From JBEKHT01 sp049511715 (GTDB lineage Bacteria; Chloroflexota; Anaerolineae; Anaerolineales; RBG-16-64-43), in NCBI GenBank assembly GCA_049511715.1, contig JBEKXU010000012.1:1-64000 (forward strand): 64,000 nt of DNA, given 5' to 3'. Made by a program: the position numbers and the translations under genes. Below, piece after piece: positions 28,482 through 37,067 of this stretch. A model generated the notes under the pieces. The model saw nothing but the letters and a program-made list of their open reading frames with translations, was not told where the DNA came from and ran no database searches. Position 1 is the stretch's first letter, and each line of letters starts with the position of its first letter.

Positions 28482-30125
28482 ATGAGCCTGGTTTGGAAAC
28501 CCAAGACCGGTCAACTGCAATCGCGACCTCGCGTGCTGGTCATCGCCGATTCGAGTGATTCCGGCGAGTGGCTGATGCGCGAGGTTCTTTCGCCTCAGGG
28601 GCTGATTTCCGAGGTCGCCCGGCCCGATTCCCCGGCTGCGGATGTGATCGTAGTTGACATCACGCAAATGCAAGGACTGTCGCTGGCCGGGCTGAAGTCC
28701 CGTCGTGAGCGCGGCGACACGGCCCCGGCTATTGTGTTGGCAGCTCGACTTTCGCCCGAAGCGGCCCGGGACCTTTTCCGCTTAGGCGTCCGGGATTTCC
28801 TCATCAAACCCTATCGCCCTGAGGCCCTTATTGAATCTATCCTCGCGGTGCAACGGGAAGCCCTGGTCACGCAAAGCGCGCGTCAGGCGCTGCCCAAGCT
28901 CCAGTCCAGCGTAGAGCTGTTACGTCGCCAAAACGAGGAGTACCGCGTGCTGCTCGAGGCGGGCCGCGTCCTGGCGCAATGCCGGGATCTGGACACCTTG
29001 CTGAGGCAGGCCGTGGAGGCCGCGGCGTACCTGGCCAGAGCCGAGGATACCAGTCTGTACCTGGTAGAGCCAGGTTCCGGGGAGCTCTTTCTGCGGGCGA
29101 GCCGCGAGGCGCCAGAGGATCGCGTGGTCTTGCAGAAAATGGCGGTCAGCGACAGCTTCCTCACCCACGTGATCCACACTGGTCAGCCCGTAGTGCGGCA
29201 GCCTTCGCCGAGTGAAGGCCGATTCAAGGTCAAGACCGCCTATATGGTCCAGAGCCTGATCAACGTACCGATCATTTCCGAAGGACAGGTGGCCGGGGTC
29301 ATCGCAATCTATAACCGGAGTTCCGCGCAGGGATTTGGAGAGCATCATCTGATTCTGCTGCGCGGGCTGGCCTTCTATATGGGGCAGGCGCTCCACAATC
29401 TCCTGCCACCGGCTCGGTCCGCTCCGCCAGCTCAACCCCAGGGGCGCCCCTCGGCCGTTGCAGGGGAGGTGGCTGGCCCCGAGTTCCAACGCGCCCTCAG
29501 CCAGCTGGCCGTCGAGACGGATGCCTTGCTCAAGCTGGCCCCTAATTCGCCCTATCGAGAGAATCTGCAGCGGCTCCGGTCCGTGGTTCAACCCATCCTC
29601 AAGCTGATGCCCACAGCGCCGTCCCCTGCCCCAGCCCGAGCGGGTGAGGAATTCTCACTGACCTCGGTACTCCAATCTGCCCTGCGCGCTACCGAACAGG
29701 TGGCCGAACTCAAGAAGATCCATGTCCAGGCCCAGTTGGCGGGCGACTATCCCGCGGTTGTCGGAAATCCTCAGGTCGCGCAGGCGGGGCTTCAGACCCT
29801 GCTGGGATGGGCGATTGCACGCAGCCGACACGATCCGGTCTCGATCGCCCTTTTTCACCTGCGCAGCGGGGAAGCTGCTGGCCCCTTTACCCTGGACGAG
29901 GCGGAAGGTTTGCCTCCTGGAGAATGGGTGGCGTTGTCCGTAATTGATTCCGGGTCGCGGCTGAGCACCAGCGAGCTGGCGGAGCTCAGTACCGATACGG
30001 AACATCATCATACGATTTCACCGCTGGGCGGTGCCGCCCGCCAGATTCGGGGGGCGGGGGGGCAGATCTGGACCGAGGCGGACATGGACAGCGGTTCTTT
30101 GTACGTGGCATTCCGGGCCGCGTGA
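28482..30125 (+). CDS. Receiver-like / GAF / degenerate kinase-like signalling protein
   Basis: A 547-residue cytoplasmic protein. Residues about 15-125 form a receiver-like domain: VLVIADSSDSGEW lacks the usual acidic pair, VIVVDITQ keeps a possible phosphoacceptor, and LGVRDFLIKPYRPEAL keeps the lysine, so it may be a pseudo-receiver. A helix and coiled coil (SSVELLRRQNEEYRVLLEAG) lead to a GAF domain (about 155-305; AEDTSLYLVEPGSGELFLRA, SLINVPIISEGQVAGVIAIY). The C-terminal region (about 340-547) looks like a histidine-kinase ATPase without clear N or G boxes. Start is the ATG at 28482; TTG at 28419 sits too close to AGGAGG. It is followed after 7 bases by the next gene. Confidence 0.78.
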   Translation: MSLVWKPKTGQLQSRPRVLVIADSSDSGEWLMREVLSPQGLISEVARPDSPAADVIVVDITQMQGLSLAGLKSRRERGDTAPAIVLAARLSPEAARDLFRLGVRDFLIKPYRPEALIESILAVQREALVTQSARQALPKLQSSVELLRRQNEEYRVLLEAGRVLAQCRDLDTLLRQAVEAAAYLARAEDTSLYLVEPGSGELFLRASREAPEDRVVLQKMAVSDSFLTHVIHTGQPVVRQPSPSEGRFKVKTAYMVQSLINVPIISEGQVAGVIAIYNRSSAQGFGEHHLILLRGLAFYMGQALHNLLPPARSAPPAQPQGRPSAVAGEVAGPEFQRALSQLAVETDALLKLAPNSPYRENLQRLRSVVQPILKLMPTAPSPAPARAGEEFSLTSVLQSALRATEQVAELKKIHVQAQLAGDYPAVVGNPQVAQAGLQTLLGWAIARSRHDPVSIALFHLRSGEAAGPFTLDEAEGLPPGEWVALSVIDSGSRLSTSELAELSTDTEHHHTISPLGGAARQIRGAGGQIWTEADMDSGSLYVAFRAA

Positions 30126-30132
30126 GGTGACG

Positions 30133-30693
30133 ATGGAAGGCAAACCACTTCTGGCTCATGTCCCAGTGGAATTGATTACACCCCACTACCATGTCAAGGG
30201 AAAAATTGCAGTGACCTCGACAGGCTTGGTCGGAGCCGTCAACGAGTCCACTGCCTCTTCCATCGAAATCTCGGAGGCCGTTGTCGCGCGCCTGCACCGC
30301 CCCGGGGAGACTGTCGCTCGTTTTGACACGTGGGAGGCCGTCAAGGACAAACTGATCGCCGTGCTTCTGGAGCAACGCACCGACCTGGGCCCACCGGCGC
30401 TCACACGGTCAGGCTTTGGGCGAATGGTTTCCTACAAGATTTGGGCCAGCCTGGAAGGGTTCGAGATGTTCGGGGTAATGGAAGCGCCTGGAAAATTCAG
30501 CTTTGCTGAATTCATGTTCCAGGGTCACCGCCATTTCGTCCCCCTCTATAACGCCACGCTCATTCCGGTATTCTTTCCTCAATTGGTGAGTCGCGCCCCC
30601 GTTCTGCTCTTCAACCGTCAGATGGTCGAGGGGCTCAGCATCATCTCCAAAGCTTCCGGACCTCTGTCCCCTCAGGCCCTTCCGCCTACCTGA
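30133..30693 (+). CDS. Conserved hypothetical protein co-transcribed with the GAF protein
   Basis: A 186-residue soluble protein with GTGAGGTG before its ATG and only seven bases after the preceding gene, so they form one operon. It starts with a beta-rich segment (VPVELITPHYHVKGKIAVTS) and has later strands MFQGHRHFVPLYNATLIPVF and RAPVLLFNRQMVEGLSII. No catalytic motif is visible. Pairing with the GAF signalling protein suggests a partner or output protein, which is inference only. Confidence 0.65.
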   Translation: MEGKPLLAHVPVELITPHYHVKGKIAVTSTGLVGAVNESTASSIEISEAVVARLHRPGETVARFDTWEAVKDKLIAVLLEQRTDLGPPALTRSGFGRMVSYKIWASLEGFEMFGVMEAPGKFSFAEFMFQGHRHFVPLYNATLIPVFFPQLVSRAPVLLFNRQMVEGLSIISKASGPLSPQALPPT

Positions 30694-30785
30694 CCCTCTC
30701 GAGTCCACAGAGCCGCAGGGGACCCAGCCCCGGACTCAGGGGACTTGTGGAAAGGGGCCCGGAAGCGCGGGCTCGCCGTCGAGAA

Positions 30786-31559
30786 TTAGGTGAGTGGCCC
30801 CCGAGTAGAACTCAGGGCGCTGCGCCTGTCCCCGCTCGGCAATGACCAGACCGAGTAGTCTGACAAATTGCCCTGCTCTCCGTCTGAGGCAAAGGTCTCG
30901 CATTCCTCAAAGCCGGACTCTTGGGCCAAGCGGATCCTTTCGGCTTCGTCGATCTCATGGACGTACCGGATTCCCCTGCCGCCCTGTCTCCAGTCCAGCA
31001 AATAGTCTCCTGGTTCGACCTCCGACTCGGGAATGCCCGCGACGGACCAGGGCAGGATGCGGGAGCAAAGTCTGGGACTGCGAGTGAGGCGCCAGGTCGA
31101 CCAGAGGAAATCCCCCGCCGGGTTCAACACTTGATGAACCTGACGCAGGAAGGCAAGGCGAGCCGGGTAGGAAGGGATATGGTGCAGGAAAGCGAAGGAC
31201 AAAACGCACTCGTAGGGACCGGCCAGCCTTTGAGCCCAGCCCGGTTCGAAGAGATCGGTCTGCTGGAACAGGAAAGGAAAGGAAACCGGCTTGGAGAGGC
31301 CCTGCTCGGCCAAGTCAAGCATCGGCTGACTCAAGTCCAGGCCCAGATAGGGACCTCGATGATGCTGGGCGGCCAGGAGCCCGAGCACTGGAGCGGAGCC
31401 GCACCCCAGATCCAGGATGCGAACCTGAGGCGGGATCGCGGCGATCAGACGCCCCACCCCGGGCCTTGCCGACCGGCGGGTCTGCGCGAAGGGCGAGGCG
31501 AAGCTTTGGTAGAATTCCCGATTGAGATCGACGAGGCGTCGAGCGATGCACCAGTCCAC
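30786..31559 (-). CDS. Class I SAM methyltransferase, Trm9-like
   Basis: A 257-residue methyltransferase. The N-terminus (IARRLVDLNREFYQSFASPF) is the recognised start of Trm9/ABH8-type tRNA U34 methyltransferases, which methylate carboxymethyl-uridine. Motif I is VRILDLGCGSAPVLGLLA; the acidic motif II loop is YLGLDLSQPML; LSFAFLHHIPSYPARLAFL is the post-motif segment. The start is GTG at 31559, eight bases after a TATAAT on the minus strand, implying a leaderless transcript. It overlaps head-to-head with the Elp3 gene, whose product makes the carboxymethyl group Trm9 would use; this supports a shared tRNA-modification role. Confidence 0.8.
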   Translation of the reverse strand: MDWCIARRLVDLNREFYQSFASPFAQTRRSARPGVGRLIAAIPPQVRILDLGCGSAPVLGLLAAQHHRGPYLGLDLSQPMLDLAEQGLSKPVSFPFLFQQTDLFEPGWAQRLAGPYECVLSFAFLHHIPSYPARLAFLRQVHQVLNPAGDFLWSTWRLTRSPRLCSRILPWSVAGIPESEVEPGDYLLDWRQGGRGIRYVHEIDEAERIRLAQESGFEECETFASDGEQGNLSDYSVWSLPSGDRRSALSSTRGPLT

Positions 31560-33192
31560 GATTGCGGATTATACCTACGACCCTGCGCCGGAGGAGCGCC
31601 TCAGCGAGTGGCGTGCCCTGCGCGACTACGATGACCGGGAGAGCCGGGCGGCCGCGCACGCCCTCTTGACGGACCTGCACGGCGGCCTTGGTCTGCGGCC
31701 CGCCCTCCACCGCCATCCCGCAGCCCACGGCTACCTCACCAAGGACTTCCTGTTGCATGTCTATCGCGAGATGGTGCAAGCGGGGGAATTGCCGCAGGAG
31801 GAACGGATTCTCAGAGCCCTGCGCATGAAGCCAGTGCGCACGCTTTCGGGCGTCGCGACCATCACCGTCTTGACGAAGCCCTACCCTTGCCCTGGAGAGT
31901 GCCTCTTCTGCCCCACCGACGCGCGCATGCCCAAGAGTTACCTGCATGATGAGCCGGGCGCCATGCGGGCAGAGCAACATCACTTTGACCCGTACGAGCA
32001 GACGGCGGCACGGCTGGAAAGCCTGGAGGCCGTGGGTCATCCGACCGGCAAGGTCGAACTCCTGATTCTGGGCGGCACCTGGACCGCCTATCCGCGGGAC
32101 TACCAGGCTAGGTTTGTCCAGCGGTGTCTGGACGCTCTTAATGGCGGGGAATCCTCCACTCTGGCGGAGGCACAAGAGCGGAACGCCCAGGCAACGCGGC
32201 GCAATGTGGGTCTGGTGATCGAGACCCGTCCGGATCGAATCACGCCCGCCGAACTGCGTTGGTTGCGCTCGCTCGGGGTCACCAAGGTTCAAATCGGGGT
32301 CCAGAGCACTCAGGATCGCATTCTGGAACTTAACCAGCGTGGCCACACTCTGGCGGACACGCGGCAGGCTTTCCGCCTCCTGCGGGCGGCGGGTTTCAAG
32401 ATCCAGGCGCATTGGATGCCCAATCTTCTGGGGGCTGATGAGCACAGCGACCGGGCCGATTTCGCGGCCCTTTGGAGCGACCTGGACCTCCGCCCTGATG
32501 AGCTCAAGATCTATCCGACCTCCTTATTGCGGGACAGCAAGCTGTTCACCAGCTGGGAGCGCGGCGAGTATCATCCCTACAGCTTCGAGCAGCTGATCGA
32601 ACTTCTGGTGACCATCAAGCCGACCATCCCGCGGTACTGCCGCGTCAGCCGGCTGGTGCGCGATATTCCCGCCCACCACGTAGTTGCGGGGAATCGACGG
32701 TCCAATCTGCGGGAGGAAGCGCAGCGCGTGCTCGCCTCGCGCGGCCTGCGCTGTCAGTGCATTCGCTGCCGGGAAATCCGTGGCCAGCCAGTGCGGCGGG
32801 AGGATCTTCGCCTGGAGGAACTGGTCTACCGCACGGGCGGAGCCGAGGAGCATTTCCTTTCTTTTGTTACCTGCCAGGATCGTCTGGCGGGTTATCTGCG
32901 GCTTTCCCTTCCTCACGAGCCGGGGGAACGCCTGGGCTGGCCTGATTTGCGCGAGGCCGCCTTGATCCGTGAGATCCACATCTACGGTCAGAGCCTGGAG
33001 GTCGGGGATCCGGGTTCGCAGGGCGCCGCGCAGCATGTGGGACTGGGAAGTGAACTGCTTTCCAATGCCGAAACGCTTGCGCGGCGGCGAGGCTACACTC
33101 GCCTAGCTGTGATCTCCGCCATCGGCACCCGCGGCTACTACGCGGAACGCGGCTTTCTGCCGGAGGAGCTCTACCAAGTCAAGCCTCTTTGA
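31546..33192 (+). CDS. elp3: Elp3-type tRNA uridine(34) acetyltransferase / radical SAM
   Basis: A 548-residue bacterial Elp3 that builds cm5U on wobble uridines from acetyl-CoA and SAM. An N-terminal helical tRNA-binding part is followed by the radical SAM domain with PYPCPGECLFCPTDARMPKSY (cluster cysteines), LILGGTWTAYPRDYQ, and IETRPDRITPAELRWLRSLG. A central zinc-binding cysteine set is seen in LRCQCIRCREI. The C-terminal GNAT domain has QHVGLGSELLSNAETLAR and the closing AVISAIGTRGYYAERGF. All hallmarks are present. The start at 31546 lies inside the divergent Trm9-like gene (14-bp overlap). The arrangement suggests coordinated expression from a shared promoter region. Confidence 0.93.
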   Translation: MHQSTIADYTYDPAPEERLSEWRALRDYDDRESRAAAHALLTDLHGGLGLRPALHRHPAAHGYLTKDFLLHVYREMVQAGELPQEERILRALRMKPVRTLSGVATITVLTKPYPCPGECLFCPTDARMPKSYLHDEPGAMRAEQHHFDPYEQTAARLESLEAVGHPTGKVELLILGGTWTAYPRDYQARFVQRCLDALNGGESSTLAEAQERNAQATRRNVGLVIETRPDRITPAELRWLRSLGVTKVQIGVQSTQDRILELNQRGHTLADTRQAFRLLRAAGFKIQAHWMPNLLGADEHSDRADFAALWSDLDLRPDELKIYPTSLLRDSKLFTSWERGEYHPYSFEQLIELLVTIKPTIPRYCRVSRLVRDIPAHHVVAGNRRSNLREEAQRVLASRGLRCQCIRCREIRGQPVRREDLRLEELVYRTGGAEEHFLSFVTCQDRLAGYLRLSLPHEPGERLGWPDLREAALIREIHIYGQSLEVGDPGSQGAAQHVGLGSELLSNAETLARRRGYTRLAVISAIGTRGYYAERGFLPEELYQVKPL

Positions 33193-33321
33193 GTCCGGTC
33201 TCTCCATATGCCGTGATACAATATGCATGTTGCCGCAGGAACCTGTCCTGCGTTTCCGCTCCTCACCCGGCCCGTCCCGGGTCGGCTAAGGGGGGCAATT
33301 CCGAGGGAAGGAGGATTCCCC

Positions 33322-33609
33322 ATGCGCAACTATGAGCTCGGCCTTGTGATTCGGACCGAGGTCAACGAGGAAGCCCTGAATGAGTTCCTGGAGAAAATCA
33401 AGGGCTGGATTACACAGGCCGGCGGCTCGCTGACGAAGACCGACTTGTGGGGCAAGCGCCAACTAGCCTACCCGATCAAGAAGCAGCGCGAGGGCCTGTA
33501 TGTGTTCCTGATTGCCGAGATGCCGCCCGCGGCGACATCTGAGTTGGAGCGCAACCTGCGACTCACCGAACAGGTCCTGCGCTACCTCATTGTCCGTCAG
33601 GAGTCTTGA
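33322..33609 (+). CDS. rpsF: Ribosomal protein bS6
   Basis: Small-subunit protein bS6 (95 residues), binding 16S rRNA with bS18. RNYELGLVIRTEVNEEALNEFL, TKTDLWGKRQLAYPIKKQREG and RNLRLTEQVLRYLIVR are the family signatures. AAGGAGG lies seven bases before the ATG at 33322. It starts the cluster rpsF-ssb-rpsR. The usual rplI does not follow. Confidence 0.97.
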   Translation: MRNYELGLVIRTEVNEEALNEFLEKIKGWITQAGGSLTKTDLWGKRQLAYPIKKQREGLYVFLIAEMPPAATSELERNLRLTEQVLRYLIVRQES

Positions 33610-33670
33610 TCCACCCGTCCGCAGCAGGAAGGAGCGGCCCTGGCTGCGCTTTTCGACAGGGAGGCTCAGC

Positions 33671-34063
33671 ATGGCTCGCAGCCTGAACAAGGTCATGGTC
33701 ATCGGTCACATTGGGCGTGATCCGGAGATGCGCTATACCCAGTCCGGAAAGCCAGTGACATCGTTTGGCGTGGCGACTGGTCGCACCTGGGTCGGAAGCG
33801 ATGGCGAGCGGCGCGAGGACACCGAGTGGTTCACCGTGATCGCCTGGGGCAGCTTGGCGGAGATCTGCAAACAGTACTTGACCAGGGGCCAACAAGTGTA
33901 TGTTGAGGGGCGCCTGCAGACGAGGCGCTGGGAGGACAGCGAAGGGAAGAAGCATGCTGCCCTGGAGATCGTTGCGGGCGAAATGATCATGCTGGGGGAG
34001 CGACGCGAGCCGGTGGCGCAGGCCCCGGCAAGCCCCGCAGCCGAGGAAGAATTTCCCTTCTGA
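33671..34063 (+). CDS. ssb: Single-stranded DNA-binding protein
   Basis: SSB (130 residues) with one OB fold: SLNKVMVIGHIGRDPEMRYT, VTSFGVATGRTW, EWFTVIAWGSLAEICKQYL and GQQVYVEGRLQTRRWED. The C-terminus ends EEEFPF, the acidic tip that recruits replication and repair partners (consensus DDDIPF). The linker is short. It lies in the middle of the rpsF-ssb-rpsR operon with AGGGAGG upstream. This is the host copy; the casposon encodes none. Confidence 0.97.
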   Translation: MARSLNKVMVIGHIGRDPEMRYTQSGKPVTSFGVATGRTWVGSDGERREDTEWFTVIAWGSLAEICKQYLTRGQQVYVEGRLQTRRWEDSEGKKHAALEIVAGEMIMLGERREPVAQAPASPAAEEEFPF

Positions 34064-34150
34064 CCGGCCTTAGGTTCCTGACCCAATCGGGCTGGCACCC
34101 CGGCCGGAGAGAATTGGTCGTAGGGCGGACAGCCCGGAGGAGAGGTTATC

Positions 34151-34435
34151 GTGGAGGAGTCTCAGGAAGGTTCGCGAGGAGGAGAGGGTTTCGGCGGCTT
34201 TGAGGGCGGACCTCGCGGCTCGTATATCCGTCGGCCGCGCGTTTGCCAGTTTTGCATCGATCAGGTGGCAGCGGTTGACTACAAGCAGCCCGATCTCTTG
34301 CGCCGCTTTGTCATGGAGCGGGGCAAGATCCGGCCCCGCCGACAAACCGGTACCTGTGCCAAACACCAGCGGTCACTGGCGGTCGCCATCAAGCGGGCGC
34401 GCCACCTTGCCCTCCTTCCCTTCGTTGAGGACTGA
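34151..34435 (+). CDS. rpsR: Ribosomal protein bS18
   Basis: bS18 (94 residues), partner of bS6 on the 30S platform. The N-terminal ~25 residues are Gly/Glu-rich; the core PRVCQFCIDQVAAVDYKQPDLLRRFVMERGKI and the tail GTCAKHQRSLAVAIKRARHLALLPF match the family and keep the zinc-binding type cysteines (C-x2-C, and one in GTCAKH). Start is GTG with GAGAGG upstream. It ends the ribosomal cluster. Confidence 0.96.
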   Translation: MEESQEGSRGGEGFGGFEGGPRGSYIRRPRVCQFCIDQVAAVDYKQPDLLRRFVMERGKIRPRRQTGTCAKHQRSLAVAIKRARHLALLPFVED

Positions 34436-34497
34436 GGGCAGCTCGGAGGCCAGGCGGTAGGCGGCCCAGAGGCTGGCACGGATTGCGGGAGGCATCC

Positions 34498-35745
34498 ATG
34501 CCTGGAAACCGTCAGCGGACAGAAAGCACCCTCACCCGAAAACAGCGGGCGCACCTTCGGCGTGACGAAGTTCAACGCCGCTGGGTGCTCTTCGGCGCCG
34601 GCTTGGTCGTGCTGATCGTGGCCGCCATCATCGGAATGGGCTTCCTCGATCAAGACGTCCTTCAGGAACTCCAGCCTGTGGCCACTGTCGGGGGTCAATC
34701 CATCACCACGCGGGATTTCGAGGTGGCGGTTCGTTATCAGCGCTACCAGCTGATCCAGCAATACAATCAACTGGCCGCCTTTGCTTCCTACCTGAGCAGC
34801 GGGACGTCGCAGAATGATTTCGAGCAGCAGATGCAGCTCATCAGCTCGGAGCTTTCGGACTCCCAGACGTTCGGCCAATCGGTCCTGGATTCGCTTGTCC
34901 AGGATCGTCTCATTCGCCAGGAGGCCGCCCGACGGGGAATCACGGTGAGCAACGCAGAGATCGATGAGCAGATCCAGACGCTCTTTGGGTTTTATCCGAA
35001 CGGCACGCCCACGCCCACCGGTCCCACCCTCACTCCGGAACCCGCCACTTCAACCCCCACGGCCACTCCAACGGCGGCCGCCTCCCCCGCCGCCGCGCTC
35101 ACACCAATGGCCACAGCAACCGCCACCATCGCGGTGCCGACCCCCACCCCCTACACCGCGCAGGCTTATCAGCACGACAGGGACGACTACTTGGCGACCC
35201 TGAAAAGCGTTACCGGGATGACCGAAGCGGACTTCCGCTATCAGGTTGCCTCGGATCTGTACCGCCAGAAGGTGCAGGATGTCCTCACGGCGGGCCTTCC
35301 CAAGGTTCAGGACCAAGTCCACGTCCGCCACATTGTCCTGCAGGACAAAGCGACCGCGAGTGACATTCGCCAGAAGCTGGCGAACGGCCAGGCCTGGGAC
35401 GTTCTTGCTTCCGAATACTCGATTGACACCTCCACCAAAGACAGTGCTGGAGATCTGGGCTGGAGTCCGAGCGCTCTGTTGGATCCGACTCTCGCGGGAG
35501 TGGCCTTTTCGAGGAAGCCGGGATCCATCAGTCAGCCGGTCCAGACCAGTTCGGGCTGGGAGTTGATCAACGTGGTCTCTCGCCAGATGCGCGCTTTGAC
35601 CGACACGCAGTATCAAGCGCTGGCTCAACAGGCGATGGAAACGTGGTTGACCCAGGAGCAGGCCAAGCCGGGACTGGTCGTCACGTATAACCGCTGGACA
35701 ACTCGCGTACCGACGAGTCCCGCCCTCCCTACGCCGACCGGGTAG
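34498..35745 (+). CDS. Membrane-anchored parvulin-type peptidyl-prolyl isomerase
   Basis: A 415-residue extracytoplasmic foldase of the SurA/PrsA type. A basic N-terminus is followed by one anchor helix (about 30-50, WVLFGAGLVVLIVAAIIGMG), then a SurA-like N-terminal chaperone region (SITTRDFEVAVRYQRYQLIQ onward). A Pro/Thr-rich linker of simple repeats lies at about 165-225. The parvulin domain is at about 275-375 (VRHIVLQDKATASDIRQKLA, GDLGWSPSALL, FSRKPGSISQPVQTSSGWEL). It follows rpsR by 62 bases and may be read from the same transcript. The threonine/proline linker is a wall- or surface-exposed type spacer. Confidence 0.9.
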   Translation: MPGNRQRTESTLTRKQRAHLRRDEVQRRWVLFGAGLVVLIVAAIIGMGFLDQDVLQELQPVATVGGQSITTRDFEVAVRYQRYQLIQQYNQLAAFASYLSSGTSQNDFEQQMQLISSELSDSQTFGQSVLDSLVQDRLIRQEAARRGITVSNAEIDEQIQTLFGFYPNGTPTPTGPTLTPEPATSTPTATPTAAASPAAALTPMATATATIAVPTPTPYTAQAYQHDRDDYLATLKSVTGMTEADFRYQVASDLYRQKVQDVLTAGLPKVQDQVHVRHIVLQDKATASDIRQKLANGQAWDVLASEYSIDTSTKDSAGDLGWSPSALLDPTLAGVAFSRKPGSISQPVQTSSGWELINVVSRQMRALTDTQYQALAQQAMETWLTQEQAKPGLVVTYNRWTTRVPTSPALPTPTG

Positions 35746-35989
35746 GCTGCCGCTTTGCCACCGGGTTTCCTCACGACGCGGACTGCCTCATTCAGCCAGG
35801 ATCCTTGGCGGCCCCGGTCCTCCTCTTGGGGGGATCGGCGCGCGGTCTGAGGGAAGGCGCCCAGATCCGAAGCCTCAGGATTGCCAAACCCGGCGGTCCC
35901 GGGTGGCAATACCCTTGGAAGGGCATCAGCCCGTTGACCTCTCCTCTCGGCGCTCCCCACAGCCTTCAGGGCTGCCGCGCAACCTGTGG

Positions 35990-36330
35990 GTCGTGACCCC
36001 GACCAGATTCTCCGCGGACATTTCCGCGGAGATGATCCGAGGTCTCCTCGCCCCCACTTGTCTAGCTGGATACCCCATCGAACCGCGCGGGGCAGTGGGT
36101 TGACCGCCTCCGGTCACACGCTTTTCGCTATTACCAGGACCCTGTTCTTCTTCACCGGTAACTGGCCGGTCGTGTTAATCCTGCCCTTTACGGACCGGCT
36201 CGGAAAGGGCATGCGGACCGCACTTCGCGATGCGCTGACAGCAGAAGGGATTCGCGCGGGCCGGCCCGGCATCGGCTTGGGATTCACCAGGGGGCTGGCA
36301 GGGCTGGGGGCCTTCCGGGCGTGCTCGTCG
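35990..36330 (+). pseudogene. Decayed MFS transporter
   Basis: Two pieces of one MFS family are found in different frames. At 35995-36065 one frame reads FSADISAEMIRGLLAP, matching the usual start LLADVSSEMIYPLLP. At 36106-36312 another reads NWPVVLILPFTDRLGKGMRT then ALRDALTAEG, matching the conserved DRLGKGIRTAPRDAL loop after helix 4. The missing stretch between them and the frame change show a deletion and frameshift; the C-terminal half is gone. Confidence 0.72.
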
Positions 36331-36524
36331 CCGTGGCGGCCGAGTCCCCTCGGGGGGGGCCTCCCCAGCTCCTCTTGCGGGACACCTTCCGGTGGAGCTT
36401 GGGCTTCCGGCCGGCCGGCTTCCCTAGCGCTACGATGGAGTGCTGGAGGGCGTCTCTCTTGCTCCTGGAGAGGACTCAGGACTCAGGCTCCGGGGCCTAG
36501 CCCCGCTGGGAGCAAAGACAAAGG

Positions 36525-36953
36525 CTACCGCGCGCGTGCGGCATTGCGCAGGAGGATGACCGAGCCGAGAAGAATCAGGGCCAGGGGCCACAGCAATTCC
36601 CAGCGCACCATCTCCTGCAGGCCAATGCCCAGGAAAATGATGCCCACGAGCGCCGTCCCCACTACTGGTCGGCGATAAACGGGTATCGCCAGGCGGATGA
36701 AAACCTCGAGCAGCAGAATCACCCCTGCTCCCGTGAAAACGAGCCCCCAGCCGGTGATCAGCAGGTTGGCGGGCAGGAGACCCAGGTTTCCAGCAAGCAG
36801 AGCCAAGCCCGCCCAGATGAATATCGCAGCCCAGATGATGCCGCTTAACGGATCGCGTCGGCGTCTCTCCATCCAACGCCTCCCCTCGGGCCACTGCTCA
36901 TCCTGTTTTTCCTCTGCCTCATTCGGGGGTTGGGGGGGCACCTGTCCGGTCAT
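36525..36953 (-). CDS. Small membrane protein, LiaI/DUF5668-like
   Basis: A 142-residue protein with AAGGAGA seven bases before the ATG. A hydrophilic acidic/basic N-terminus (1-37, with WMERRRRDP) leads to four hydrophobic helices (about 38-56, 62-82, 96-112, 118-136). The pattern IIWAAIFIWAGLALLAGNLGL followed by a glycine-rich hairpin is typical of the LiaF/DUF5668 transmembrane domain. No extracellular domain follows. It stands alone; function may be in envelope stress, by family only. Confidence 0.72.
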   Translation of the reverse strand: MTGQVPPQPPNEAEEKQDEQWPEGRRWMERRRRDPLSGIIWAAIFIWAGLALLAGNLGLLPANLLITGWGLVFTGAGVILLLEVFIRLAIPVYRRPVVGTALVGIIFLGIGLQEMVRWELLWPLALILLGSVILLRNAARAR

Positions 36954-37067
36954 ATCGTATCTCCTTGATTCCTCTGGGACTCAATTCCGGCGAGGTCCTG
37001 CTGGGCCTCCGGCCCCCGCACCTTCCGGAGAAAAGAGGCCTGGATTTCGCGGGTCCAAGCGCGAGCC

